NCBI RefSeq assembly: GCF_019599405.1
Contig: NZ_RKLQ01000006.1
Coordinates: 1 to 64,000, forward strand
Length of the DNA stretch: 64,000 nt
Direction: 5' to 3'
From: Haloarcula salinisoli
Lineage (GTDB): Archaea > Halobacteriota > Halobacteria > Halobacteriales > Haloarculaceae
The notes under the pieces were generated by a model, which saw only the letters and a program-made list of their open reading frames with translations, did not search any database and was not told the origin of the DNA. A program made the position numbers and the translations under genes. Below, in pieces: positions 15,847 through 23,906 of this stretch. Within the stretch, counting starts at the first letter, position 1, and each line of letters opens with the position of its first letter.

Positions 15847-15966
15847 ATAAGCGATACACGATATCTCGTCATCACCGGGGCCGGTGTCGCCGGACTTTCA
15901 GTGGGGTCGCGGTCGGATAGTCGTGAGCGCGGCGCTGGAAGCAGGCAACGAACACACCGCGAATAG
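15847..15966 (+). pseudogene. Decayed start of a thioredoxin reductase-like gene
   Basis: Immediately after the thioredoxin stop the frame reads SDTRYLVITGAGVAGLS (15850-15900), which is the N-terminal FAD-binding GxGxxG strand of thioredoxin reductase or a close flavoprotein. The first codon is ATA, not ATG, and after the Ser the sequence loses all resemblance and stops at 15964. The simplest reading is a trxA-trxB pair in which the reductase gene lost nearly all its body by deletion. Only 17 residues match, so another FAD/NAD oxidoreductase is possible. Confidence 0.6.
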
Positions 15967-16022
15967 CGGCGGACAAAGCGGCAGTGACCGACGCCAGCGC
16001 CGTGCATAAAGGCAGTGGGAGG

Positions 16023-16529
16023 CTACTGTTCCGGCGTGCGCACGGTGAGCACCGGGATGTCGGCGGTCCGAACCACCTTCTCGGTAACGCTCCCGAGGAG
16101 GTAGCGGTCCACGCCGGTCCGCCCGTGGGTCCCCATCACGATGAGGTCCGCGCTCTCCTCGTCGGCGTAGTCGAGGATGCGCTCGTAGGGAGCGCCACTC
16201 AGGACCGCCGTCTCGACTGGCACCTCGTCACCGACCGCGTCGGCGACCTCGGAGACGACGGCTTCGCCGTGCTCGGCGATGAATCCCATCCGCTCGGAGT
16301 CTTCGTTGGTCATTCCGGACGACTGCGTCTCGTCGTGGTCCCCGACCATGTCAGACTGTTCGACGTCGTCGTGTTCCTCGTGAATCAGCCCCGACGGTCC
16401 GAGGTCATCCTGGGCCACGAACAGCACGTGCAACGTGGCGTCGTACTGCCGAGCGTGGTCGACGGCGTGGTCCAGGGCCGCGTCTGCGGCCTCGCTGCCA
16501 TCTGTTGGGAACAGGATGCTCTCGTACAT
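16023..16529 (-). CDS. Universal stress protein with acidic insertion
   Basis: 168 residues from the ATG at 16529. MYESILFPTDGSEAAD is the UspA N-terminus, and DLIVMGTHGRTGVDRYLLGS with VTEKVVRTADIPVLTVR gives the ATP-binding loop and last strand. Between the second strand and the next helix there is an extra, very acidic segment of about 35 residues (roughly 41-75, EEHDDVEQSDMVGDHDET) rich in Asp, Glu and His. UspA proteins bind nucleotides in stress. The insertion is longer than in most archaeal members and might bind metal, which is speculation. Confidence 0.88.
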   Translation of the reverse strand: MYESILFPTDGSEAADAALDHAVDHARQYDATLHVLFVAQDDLGPSGLIHEEHDDVEQSDMVGDHDETQSSGMTNEDSERMGFIAEHGEAVVSEVADAVGDEVPVETAVLSGAPYERILDYADEESADLIVMGTHGRTGVDRYLLGSVTEKVVRTADIPVLTVRTPEQ

Positions 16530-16853
16530 GGGCCTCCAACGTGTATCTTGGACTGCCGGACTGTTAAAAATGTAGGCCGAGTAACTATACCTGTAACTAG
16601 TTACTATCGAGGTGGCTTCGACAGCCCCGACCAGTAGCGAACAGTCAGCCGACGAGACGGTCACGGTGACCTGGTCGAGCCGCGGGGAGTCGCGTCTCAG
16701 TATCACTCCCGCGTATGCCGTTCTGGACTGCGACGAATGCGACGGCGACACCCTCGGTCCCGAGGGAAGTCCTGGACGTTCGGCTACCCAGCCCTGCCAT
16801 ATCCGCCCCGCAGCGGCCGGGCGGTAAAATGGAGTTCCACAGCGCGTGTTGGG
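16530..16853. other. Intergenic region with GTAACTAGTTAC palindrome
   Basis: About 324 bases between the UspA gene and the partition locus. GTAACTAGTTAC at 16593-16604 is a perfect 12-base palindrome, with an extra GTAACTA at 16581-16587. It could be an operator for the divergent genes. The rest carries only a doubtful small ORF. Confidence 0.5.
16612..16827 (+). CDS. Doubtful small ORF (71 residues, GTG start)
   Basis: A GTG preceded by GAGG opens a frame starting VASTAPTSSEQSADETVTVTW; the middle contains a DCDECDGD segment, which could be metal-binding. The C-terminal third (GSPGRSATQPCHIRPAAAGR) is proline/arginine-rich and not haloarchaeal in style, so the frame may be broken or spurious. 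No family recognised. Confidence 0.25.
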   Translation: MASTAPTSSEQSADETVTVTWSSRGESRLSITPAYAVLDCDECDGDTLGPEGSPGRSATQPCHIRPAAAGR

Positions 16854-17330
16854 TTAGCCGAGCGAGTCGAACCCTTCCTCGCGCATCAGCTCTGCGACCC
16901 GTTCGGGGTGGCGAAACGCGGCAAGCAGCGCGAACTCCCGAGCGTCGGTCTTCGAGACGTCGTTGGCATCAAGTTCCGCGGCCAGCTCGTGTCGGAACGC
17001 CGCCTCCCCGTCAGCGACCTTATCACGGACGTGAATCTCGAGGCGGGTGTCCCGCTCGTCGCCGACGTTGCTCCGCCGGACGAAGTACGGATAGCGCTCC
17101 CGGCCACCGGGTTCCGATTTGCCTGCCGGTCCGTCGCTGGGGACGTCCGGGTCGTGGTCGGCTGGGGACTGGTCAGACGCTGTGGCCGGGGAACTGTCAG
17201 CCCCCTCCGGCGACCGCTCGTCGCGCTCGGGCGAGCTGGTGGTCTGCCCTGAACTTTCAGCCTGTGATTCGTCGGTCGAGTCATCCTCGTCGAAGTCGAG
17301 GTTTCCGGAGCCGGACTTGAAGTTCGTCAC
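16854..17330 (-). CDS. Acidic partner protein of ParA (candidate centromere-binding protein)
   Basis: 158 residues from a GTG start. The first ~75 residues are disordered and acidic (Ser, Glu, Asp, Pro), followed by a globular region from YPYFVRRSNVGDERDTRL to MREEGFDSLG with helices. I do not recognise a known ParB or ribbon-helix-helix fold, but the position is diagnostic: its GTGA start overlaps the parA stop by 4 bases, as in partition operons. It would be the adaptor between ParA and the iteron array 5' of parA. DNA binding is inferred, not seen. Confidence 0.6.
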   Translation of the reverse strand: MTNFKSGSGNLDFDEDDSTDESQAESSGQTTSSPERDERSPEGADSSPATASDQSPADHDPDVPSDGPAGKSEPGGRERYPYFVRRSNVGDERDTRLEIHVRDKVADGEAAFRHELAAELDANDVSKTDAREFALLAAFRHPERVAELMREEGFDSLG

Positions 17331-18316
17331 GCCGTCGTCACCTCCTGCTCCTCGCTGAGGTCGAACTGTCGGCGCTCGTCGTCTCTGACGTCGATATCGA
17401 GAACCGGCTCGACCTCTGCGTCGAACGTCTCCGTGGCGAGGAAGTACGCGAGTTCGTACAGTTTCCGCAGCGTCTCGATTTCACGGTCACGGACGCGACG
17501 CTGGCCTGGTTCGCTGACCATCTCGCCGTCGCGCTCGAAGGTCTTCCAGCGCTCCTCTACCACCTTGAACGCGGAGCCGCGAGCCTCCCACATCGCGTCC
17601 ATGAGGCTCTCGCGGTCGCCGATGCTGACCGGCGTCGCGAACTCTGGAGTCGACTCGAACTGGTCGCGGTACTGCTGGTGAGCGTTGGTCTGGCCCACGC
17701 CCGAGGGGACGACACAGGCGAGGCCGACCTCGATATCTAGTTGGGTCTCCATATTGCCGACGAGTTCGCCCAGGCCGTCCAGACTCAGATTGCCCTTCCC
17801 GGCCGGTTTGACCGGCGCGACCAGGGTGCGAAGTGCGAAGATAGCGTTGTACAGCAGATCCTCCGCGCGGGCGTTCGGGTCGATGAGTATAGCGTCATAC
17901 TGTTTATGGAGTTCCTCCCGCTCCCACAGCAGGTCATAGAGGAGCTCGAACCGTGGATACTCCTCGCGGCTCATGTTCTGCATCCCCGTCTCGTAGGATA
18001 TCTTCTGTTCCAGATTCGAGGTGAAATCGCCCAGCATATCGTGGCTCGGGATGATGTCGACGCCCTCGGCGGTCGTCTCGATGAGCTCCTCGAAGGGACC
18101 GTCGGGCATATCCAGGACGTGCTTGACGAGGTTGTCCGCGTCCGGGTCGCTCCGGCTGGCCCCAGCGTCGAAGAGGCTAGTCAGGTTCCCTTCCTGTGGG
18201 TCCAGGTCGATGACGAGCGTCCGGAGCCCCATCCGCTGTAAGGCCACCGCGAGGTTGGCTGTCATCGTCGTCTTGTAGGTCCCGCCAGATTCCGAGTACA
18301 CGACGGCCGTTATCAT
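17327..18316 (-). CDS. parA: ParA-like partition ATPase
   Basis: 329 residues. The deviant Walker A (SESGGTYKTT, residues 8-17) has the SGGxxKTT arrangement of ParA rather than a plain P-loop, and LRTLVIDLDPQEGNL is the Walker B-like A' motif. KQYDAILIDPNAR is the following Walker B strand. ParA ATPases position plasmid or chromosome copies by cycling on the nucleoid with a centromere-bound partner. Such a pair is typical of haloarchaeal plasmids and megaplasmids. The 5' side is filled by a tandem 13-bp repeat array, the expected centromere and operator. Confidence 0.9.
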   Translation of the reverse strand: MITAVVYSESGGTYKTTMTANLAVALQRMGLRTLVIDLDPQEGNLTSLFDAGASRSDPDADNLVKHVLDMPDGPFEELIETTAEGVDIIPSHDMLGDFTSNLEQKISYETGMQNMSREEYPRFELLYDLLWEREELHKQYDAILIDPNARAEDLLYNAIFALRTLVAPVKPAGKGNLSLDGLGELVGNMETQLDIEVGLACVVPSGVGQTNAHQQYRDQFESTPEFATPVSIGDRESLMDAMWEARGSAFKVVEERWKTFERDGEMVSEPGQRRVRDREIETLRKLYELAYFLATETFDAEVEPVLDIDVRDDERRQFDLSEEQEVTTA

Positions 18317-18335
18317 AGTGGGGTCTGTTGTGTGC

Positions 18336-18635
18336 CTGTTTCATAAATCTGTGTCAGACATTTGTACCAGTCATCTGTAATTGCTGTCTGTAACAGTTGT
18401 CTGGTATAACTGTATGTAACGAACTCTGTACGGTGGTTTCAATTGATGTTGCAGACTCTGGTGCCGCACTCTGTTACAGACACACATTACAGAATACTGT
18501 TATAGACATTTATCACAGACATCTGTTACAATATACTGCTACAGCCACCTATGACAGAAACCAGTGATGCTTGCCTGTCACAGACGGCTGGGACAGCTTT
18601 CCGGGCCGACAGGAACAGATGACTGTGACAGCTCC
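18336..18635. repeat. 13-bp iteron array, candidate parS centromere
   Basis: About twenty imperfect copies of a 13-bp unit with consensus CTGTTACAGACAT lie head to tail directly upstream of parA. In-phase runs are 18336-18426 (7 units, e.g. CTGTAACAGTTGT at 18388) and 18445-18613 (13 units, e.g. CTGTTACAGACAC at 18471 and CTGTCACAGACGG at 18575), with a phase shift between them and a final unit CTGTGACAGCTCC at 18623-18635. The core CTGTNACAG is itself near-palindromic. Iteron centromeres that also act as operators are typical of plasmid par loci. Repeat structure is directly visible; function is inferred. Confidence 0.75.
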
Positions 18636-18717
18636 GAGACGGCGAGTGGCGGCTGGACTCCGAGTCGTGGATAGGGGCCGCTAGCTCGGAAGGGGACACG
18701 ACCAGCGAGCAGTAGTG

Positions 18718-21318
18718 CTACTCCCGGACCAGCACTGCCACGCCGAGATACAGCGGCAACACGCCGACTGCGAGTGCCACCAGATAGCCCCAGTCGACGA
18801 GTCCGAGCGGCACGGTTCCGAAGTAGTCGTTGAGCGGTGTGTACAGAACCGCGAGTTGCAACGCGAGCGAACCGGCGACGGCGATGGCCAGCCAGACGTT
18901 CGACAGCGCTGGCGTCTCGCGCAGCCAGCGGATAACGTAGAGCTTCTCGAACTCCAGGACGACGAAGGCCGTAAACACCATCGTCGTCACGTACGGCGTG
19001 ACCGACGCCGCGCCGTCGAGCGTGACGAACAACAGGCCGAGAATAGCCACCGTGGACGCGGTCCCGGCGCCGCCGATGAGCCCCAGCATCCCGGGGTCGA
19101 CGATACCGCGGTCGGGGTCCCGGGGTGGGCGCTCCATCACGTCGCCACTCTGGGGGTCGGCGCCAAGGGCCAGTGCGGGCAAGCCGTCGGTCAGGAGGTT
19201 TATCCAGAGCAACTGGACCGCGGGGAGGACGAGATACCCCAGCAGCGAGGCGACGAAGACGATAGCCACCTCGGCGACGTTCGCACTGAGGAGATAGGCG
19301 ACGAACTTCCAGACGTTGTCGAAGATGGCCCGGCCCCGTTCGACAGCCCGCTCGATGGTCGCGTAGTCGTCGTCGAGCAGGACGATGTCGCTGGCCTGTT
19401 TGGCCACGTCGGTGCCCCGAACCCCCATCGCGACCCCGATGTCCGCGTTCTTCAGCGCGGGCGCGTCGTTGACGCCGTCACCGGTCATCGCGACGATGTG
19501 ACCACCAGACTGCAACGCCTGGAGGATACGGACCTTCTGTGCGGGAGAGGTGCGAGCGAAGACGTCGACTGACTCGACGCGCTCGCGGAGCTGGGCGTCG
19601 GTGAGTGACTCGACATCGCTGCCGGTCGCTACCTCCCCACCGAGTCCCAGCGTCTCGCCGATAGCAGCGGCGGTGCGAGCGTTATCGCCGGTCACCATCT
19701 TCACGTCGATGCCGGCCCGCTGGGTCGCTTCGACCGCCGCAGCCACCTCCTCGCGTGGCGGGTCGAGCATCCCCACCAGCCCGACGAACGTCAGTCCGTC
19801 GCTGATGTCGACCGGGTCCCCGACGGCGTCGCGCTCGACGATACCACACTCGCCGACGGCAATCGCGAGCACACGCAACGCGTCGTCGGCGAAGGCGTCG
19901 ACTCGCTCGTGGATTCGCTCGGCGGCCACGTCGGTCAACGGCTGTGGCCCGTCGGCGGTGAGCACCTGCGAGGACTTTTCGACGACCACTGCCGGAGCGC
20001 CCTTGACGAACACCGCGTCGTCGTGGACGGTCCCCATCCACTTGCGTTCGGAGGAGAACGGAATCTCACCGGTTCGAGGGCGCTGTTCACGGAGGGTAGC
20101 GACGTCGATACCACGCTGCTCGGCCGCCAGCAGGATGGCCTGCTCGGTGGGGTCACCCGACTCGGCGGTGGCGTCGTTGCAGAGGGCCCCCGCCCGGAGC
20201 AGCCGGTCGATACGTTCGGCGTCGGGGCGCTCGAGCGATGCGCCGGGCGAGACGACACTGTCGTTGACCCAGCAGCGCGTGACCGACATTCGCCCCTCGG
20301 TCAGGGTACCGGTCTTGTCCGTACAGATTGTGTCGACAGCGCCCAGGGCTTCGACGGCGGGGAGCCGACGGACGAGTGCGTCCTCGTCGGCCATTCGCCT
20401 GACACCCAGCGCCAGCGTCAGCGTGACTACCGCTGGCAGTCCTTCAGGGACAGCCGCGACAGCGAGCGAGATAGCCGTCAGCGCAGACTGGACCGGGTCC
20501 GTCCCGCGGGCCAAGAGCAGCGGGACGACAAGCGCCGCGAGGACGATGACGCCCAGGCCCAACAGCCGCCCCAGCCGGTCCAGCTCGGCCTGGAGCGGTG
20601 TATCTGTCTCGGCCGTTCCTGCGAGTTCGCCCGCGATAGCGCCGACCTCGGTGTCCATCCCAGTCGCGGTGACGATAGCGACGCCGGACCCGCGGGTGAC
20701 GTTCGTCCCCCGGTACACCATCGATGCTCGCTCCGCGAGCGGCGTGTCCGCCGGGACCGCTGGCACCGACTTCGAGACCGGCACGCTCTCGCCGGTGAGA
20801 GCAGCCTCGTCGACTTCCAGGGAGCTGGTCTCGACGAGCCGGCAATCCGCTGGAACGACGTCCCCACCGGAGAGTTCGACGACGTCCCCGGGGACCAGCT
20901 CTGTGGCCGCCACGTCGACGGTATCACCGTCGCGACGCACGCTCGCCGTCGGCGCCGCCAGTTCCCTGAGCGCGGCCAGGCTCTCTTCGGCCCGGTAGTC
21001 CTGGACGAACCCGAACAGGCCGTTGGCGAGGACGATGACGGCGATGAGCACCGCGTCCACCGCGTGACCGGCCCACAGCGAGAGGGCGGCCGCGGCTACC
21101 AGCACCCAGATGAGCACGCTGTCGAACTGTGCCAGGAAGATATCGACGGCGCTTCGACCCCTGCCTCGTTCGACCTCGTTCGGGCCATAGGCGTCGAAGC
21201 GGTCGGCCGCCTCGGCATCGGAGAGTCCATCGGGGCTGGTGTCGGCAGCCGCGAGAACCGCCTCGGCGGCCTTGCTGTGGGGTTGTTCTGTGGTCCGGGA
21301 CGCCTGTTCCGTGGTCAT
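18718..21318 (-). CDS. P-type cation-transporting ATPase (Ca2+-type, PMA1/PMR1-like)
   Basis: 866 residues from the ATG at 21318. The phosphorylation motif DKTGTLTEG gives Asp334, with LTGES at about 175-179 (dephosphorylation loop) and PEGLPAVV in the fourth helix, where Ca2+ pumps of the PMR1/PacL group have PEGLP. MVTGDN and TGDGVNDAPALK are the hinge and domain P motifs. Eight to ten membrane helices are visible. It should pump Ca2+ or a related divalent ion out of the cell; Na+ or Mn2+ cannot be excluded. It ends close to the iteron array but is not part of the partition unit. Confidence 0.92.
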   Translation of the reverse strand: MTTEQASRTTEQPHSKAAEAVLAAADTSPDGLSDAEAADRFDAYGPNEVERGRGRSAVDIFLAQFDSVLIWVLVAAAALSLWAGHAVDAVLIAVIVLANGLFGFVQDYRAEESLAALRELAAPTASVRRDGDTVDVAATELVPGDVVELSGGDVVPADCRLVETSSLEVDEAALTGESVPVSKSVPAVPADTPLAERASMVYRGTNVTRGSGVAIVTATGMDTEVGAIAGELAGTAETDTPLQAELDRLGRLLGLGVIVLAALVVPLLLARGTDPVQSALTAISLAVAAVPEGLPAVVTLTLALGVRRMADEDALVRRLPAVEALGAVDTICTDKTGTLTEGRMSVTRCWVNDSVVSPGASLERPDAERIDRLLRAGALCNDATAESGDPTEQAILLAAEQRGIDVATLREQRPRTGEIPFSSERKWMGTVHDDAVFVKGAPAVVVEKSSQVLTADGPQPLTDVAAERIHERVDAFADDALRVLAIAVGECGIVERDAVGDPVDISDGLTFVGLVGMLDPPREEVAAAVEATQRAGIDVKMVTGDNARTAAAIGETLGLGGEVATGSDVESLTDAQLRERVESVDVFARTSPAQKVRILQALQSGGHIVAMTGDGVNDAPALKNADIGVAMGVRGTDVAKQASDIVLLDDDYATIERAVERGRAIFDNVWKFVAYLLSANVAEVAIVFVASLLGYLVLPAVQLLWINLLTDGLPALALGADPQSGDVMERPPRDPDRGIVDPGMLGLIGGAGTASTVAILGLLFVTLDGAASVTPYVTTMVFTAFVVLEFEKLYVIRWLRETPALSNVWLAIAVAGSLALQLAVLYTPLNDYFGTVPLGLVDWGYLVALAVGVLPLYLGVAVLVRE

Positions 21319-21390
21319 CGGCACAGAGTGGGGTCGCTCCTGGGTGGCCCTCGGCTACGGTTTTGTGTCTGGCATACTACACGTTCGGGT

Positions 21391-21681
21391 ATGGCACCCG
21401 TCAAGCGCCTCGTCGTCGACATCCTGAAGCCACACGACCCTCCGCTGGCCGAGTTCACAACCCATATCGCCGACGTCGGGAGCGTCGACGGCGTCACCGC
21501 CTCGCTCATCGAACTCGACAGGGAGGTCCAGAACGTGAAACTCACCGTCGCCGGCGATGACATCGACGTCGACGCCACAGAGGCCGAGGTCGAGGCCCTC
21601 GGGGGCACCGTCCACTCCGTCGACCAGGTGTCCTGTGGGGAGCGGGTCGTCGAGGACCGCCCGGTCCCACAGGACCGCTGA
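21391..21681 (+). CDS. DUF211 family protein
   Basis: 96 residues from the ATG at 21391. KRLVVDILKPHDPPLAEF and the strand-helix pattern that ends in VEALGGTVHSVDQVSCGE match the archaeal DUF211 family, small ferredoxin-like-fold proteins of unknown function, often annotated as possible ACT-like regulators. It starts 72 bases after the divergent cation ATPase gene. The 6-base gap to the next gene suggests co-transcription with the VIT1/CCC1-like protein. Confidence 0.85.
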   Translation: MAPVKRLVVDILKPHDPPLAEFTTHIADVGSVDGVTASLIELDREVQNVKLTVAGDDIDVDATEAEVEALGGTVHSVDQVSCGERVVEDRPVPQDR

Positions 21682-21687
21682 GAACCC

Positions 21688-22269
21688 GTGCCCTCTATTC
21701 GCGACACAGCGGTGCGGCTCCTTGGCGACGAGGACGTGCGGTCGATATCGCGCCGGTACTTCGTCTCCAATGGGTTCGACGGGACGCTGACCTGCATCGG
21801 CGTCGTCGTCGGGGCCGTCCTTTCCGGGGTGCCCGACGGGGTCACGGTCGTCAAGATCGGTCTGGGGGCGGCGGTCGGGCTCGGGACCTCCGCCGTCTGG
21901 AGCGTCTGGGAGATAGAGCGCGCCGAGACGAGAGCCGAGATTCTCCGCATCGAACAGGCGATGCTCGTCGACCTCGACGACACACGGGTCCAGCGGGACA
22001 GACAGGGCGAACGGCTCGTCCACGCGACGATGAGCGGCCTGGGGCCACTCATCGGCATCCTCGTCCCACTCTCGCCGTTCGTCCTCGAAGGGACTGTCTT
22101 CTCGATGGTCGAGGCGGCCCTCCTCGCGGTCGGGCTGGGTATCGCCATCCTCGGCGTCTTCGGCGCGTACATGGGGTCGATATCCGGCCAGCGATGGTAC
22201 GTGGCGGCGGCCCGCATGGCGCTGGCCGGATTGGTCGTCGCCGTCATCAACGTCTTTCTCCCGGGGTAG
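21688..22269 (+). CDS. VIT1/CCC1 family transporter-like membrane protein
   Basis: 193 residues from a GTG start, the only in-frame start before the family region. YFVSNGFDGTLTCIGVVVG is the hallmark first-helix motif (FVxNxFDG) of the CCC1/VIT1 family of iron and manganese transporters, followed by about four helices with a basic-acidic cytosolic segment (WEIERAETRAEILRIEQ) in the place of the metal-binding loop. It is short for the family. It probably moves or buffers Fe2+/Mn2+, but some haloarchaeal relatives have no tested role. Confidence 0.75.
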   Translation: MPSIRDTAVRLLGDEDVRSISRRYFVSNGFDGTLTCIGVVVGAVLSGVPDGVTVVKIGLGAAVGLGTSAVWSVWEIERAETRAEILRIEQAMLVDLDDTRVQRDRQGERLVHATMSGLGPLIGILVPLSPFVLEGTVFSMVEAALLAVGLGIAILGVFGAYMGSISGQRWYVAAARMALAGLVVAVINVFLPG

Positions 22270-22281
22270 CTGTGCCCACGC

Positions 22282-22713
22282 TCAGGACTGAACGCGCCCG
22301 GTCAATTCGTCCGGAACCAGCCGATAGAACTGGAAGTCGACTTCGCGGGTGGGGTGGTCGAAGATACCGATAAGCGGAATCTCGACTCTGTGTAACCCCT
22401 CGAGGGTCTCGGTCCCGATACCCTCGCGCTCGACGTCTTCGAGGTGGCCCTCCGCGACGACACTGTGCCAGTGGTCGTCCGTGCGGTCGAACGTGACAAA
22501 GGAGACGGCTCTGTCGGGGAGCGAGCCCTTCGAGTGGGACTGGCCGACGGCCAGCCGGAAGTAGAAGGTCGCCTCTGCGCTGTCGTAGCCGTACGAAACG
22601 GGGACGGTATGGGGCGGCCCCCCGTCGGTGGACAGCGAGAGCACACCCGTCCCACCCCGACCGAGGAACTCGTCTCGTTCCTCGTCTCCCATCGCGACAC
22701 TCGTTTCTGACAT
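22282..22713 (-). CDS. Pyridoxamine 5'-phosphate oxidase-like FMN-binding protein
   Basis: 143 residues from the ATG at 22713. The split-barrel pattern is clear: MGDEERDEFLGRGGTGVLSLS, HTVPVSYGYDSAEATFYFR and SFVTFDRTDDHWHSVV. These proteins bind FMN or F420 and act as reductases or detoxification enzymes. The family fits the DUF2470/pyridox_oxidase group of haloarchaea, which occurs in many copies per genome. Convergent with the preceding transporter. Substrate unknown. Confidence 0.82.
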   Translation of the reverse strand: MSETSVAMGDEERDEFLGRGGTGVLSLSTDGGPPHTVPVSYGYDSAEATFYFRLAVGQSHSKGSLPDRAVSFVTFDRTDDHWHSVVAEGHLEDVEREGIGTETLEGLHRVEIPLIGIFDHPTREVDFQFYRLVPDELTGRVQS

Positions 22714-22816
22714 AGTTAGTACGTTGACAGGAGCGGACATAAGCCCACTGGACCGTTCGTCGTGACACCGGTGCTAAACGAAACCGATGTAACGGTCGAC
22801 ACGGACTAGTCTGGTG

Positions 22817-23101
22817 ATGTCTGACCCTGAAACCGAGCGCTCGGTCATCCGCGCGGGCCGTGACTTCGAACAGGCGTACCGACTCGACGCGAGCGAGGCC
22901 GGCGAGTTCCTCATCGCCATCGGCGAACAGCTCCGGGACGGCGACGAACTCACCATCGTCGAGGACGAGTGGGAGCTCCCCTTCGCCTTCGGGGAGCCGG
23001 TCGAGCTCGAGATAGATTTCGAGGGGATGGGCGAACCGTCCCTCGAACTCGAGGTCGAACTGCCGGGCCGTACCGACGAACAGGCCCCTGGTGTCGAGTA
23101 G
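22817..23101 (+). CDS. Amphi-Trp domain protein
   Basis: 94 residues from the ATG at 22817. RAGRDFEQAYRLDASEAGEF and the alternating acidic strands (ELTIVEDEWELPFAF, VELEIDFEGMGEP) match the haloarchaeal amphi-Trp domain, a small beta-rich unit with a conserved Trp. It is common in haloarchaea and its role is unknown; it recurs as the N-terminal domain of the YegP-like protein at about 32.8 kb. Stand-alone, divergent from the PNPOx-like gene. Confidence 0.8.
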   Translation: MSDPETERSVIRAGRDFEQAYRLDASEAGEFLIAIGEQLRDGDELTIVEDEWELPFAFGEPVELEIDFEGMGEPSLELEVELPGRTDEQAPGVE

Positions 23102-23125
23102 GACCTGACGACCCAAACGCGGGAC

Positions 23126-23722
23126 TCAGAGCTGCCGACCGATAGCCCGTCTAAGCCACTCGTAGCTGTCCCGTACGACGGGCATCCCGTCGTAGACCCA
23201 CAGCGCAATCGCGAGCGCCCACAGCGAGAGAAAGAGCACCAGTCCCCGTGACAGGTCACCCGACAGGACGGCCGCTGCGATGTCCGTCACGTAGGGGACC
23301 ACGTTGCTCATGACTTTCCGAACGAAACTCTCCCCTTGGGACCCGCCACCGTCAGTGAGTGGCCAGAGAAGCGTCCCTATCTGGAGCTCCCCGGTAGCGA
23401 GATACGTCGGGAGGATATCCCCTGGGAGGTGCAGCAGGTAGCCGGCAGCGAACGCCACCCCGAGCCGTGGGCGTCCCCGACGGACGGCGACGACGACGGC
23501 GGCGACAGAGAGTGGGACCGCGATGAAAATCGAATGTCCCAGCGTCCGGCCGCCCTGGAGCACGCCGAACTGCCAGGCCAGTGGTTTGTCGATGAGGTCA
23601 GGGAGGAGGGCCCCGACCGCGACCAGTGCCGTCTCGCGGGTCGTGGGAGCGGTCCGCGAGAACCCGTGTGAAGCGAGCGAGAACCCGATGTAGGCGACGA
23701 TTGCGTGTGTCCATGGCATCAT
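23126..23722 (-). CDS. Membrane-bound metal-dependent hydrolase (YdjM-like)
   Basis: 198 residues with about five hydrophobic helices. MPWTHAIVAYIGFSLASHGF contains the first conserved His, followed by VGALLPDLIDKPL (Asp pair), LGHSIFIAVPL (His) and YLLHLPGDILP (His-Pro-Asp). This His/Asp set is the signature of the YdjM/LexA-regulated inner-membrane hydrolase family. The physiological substrate is unknown. The two leading Met codons leave a small start ambiguity. It precedes the polysaccharide cluster but is probably independent. Confidence 0.85.
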   Translation of the reverse strand: MMPWTHAIVAYIGFSLASHGFSRTAPTTRETALVAVGALLPDLIDKPLAWQFGVLQGGRTLGHSIFIAVPLSVAAVVVAVRRGRPRLGVAFAAGYLLHLPGDILPTYLATGELQIGTLLWPLTDGGGSQGESFVRKVMSNVVPYVTDIAAAVLSGDLSRGLVLFLSLWALAIALWVYDGMPVVRDSYEWLRRAIGRQL

Positions 23723-23906
23723 GACGGTGGTATCCCATCTGGGACAGGGAACCGGACTAGTTTCTCAAGCGACAAGTAGCTTCGCGAGGGGCCCCTCGAT
23801 GGCACACAGCGAGTGCGCTGTCGAATGGGGGTGGTCGTCACCGTCCGTGGCAGCGGGCCGCCGCCCGAAGCGAGCGGCGGCGTCGCCCTCCCGGTCGCGG
23901 TAGCGC

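Noticed and set aside
18336-18635. CRISPR array
   Set aside because: Repeats are 13 bp, imperfect and contiguous, with no spacers of constant size and no cas genes.
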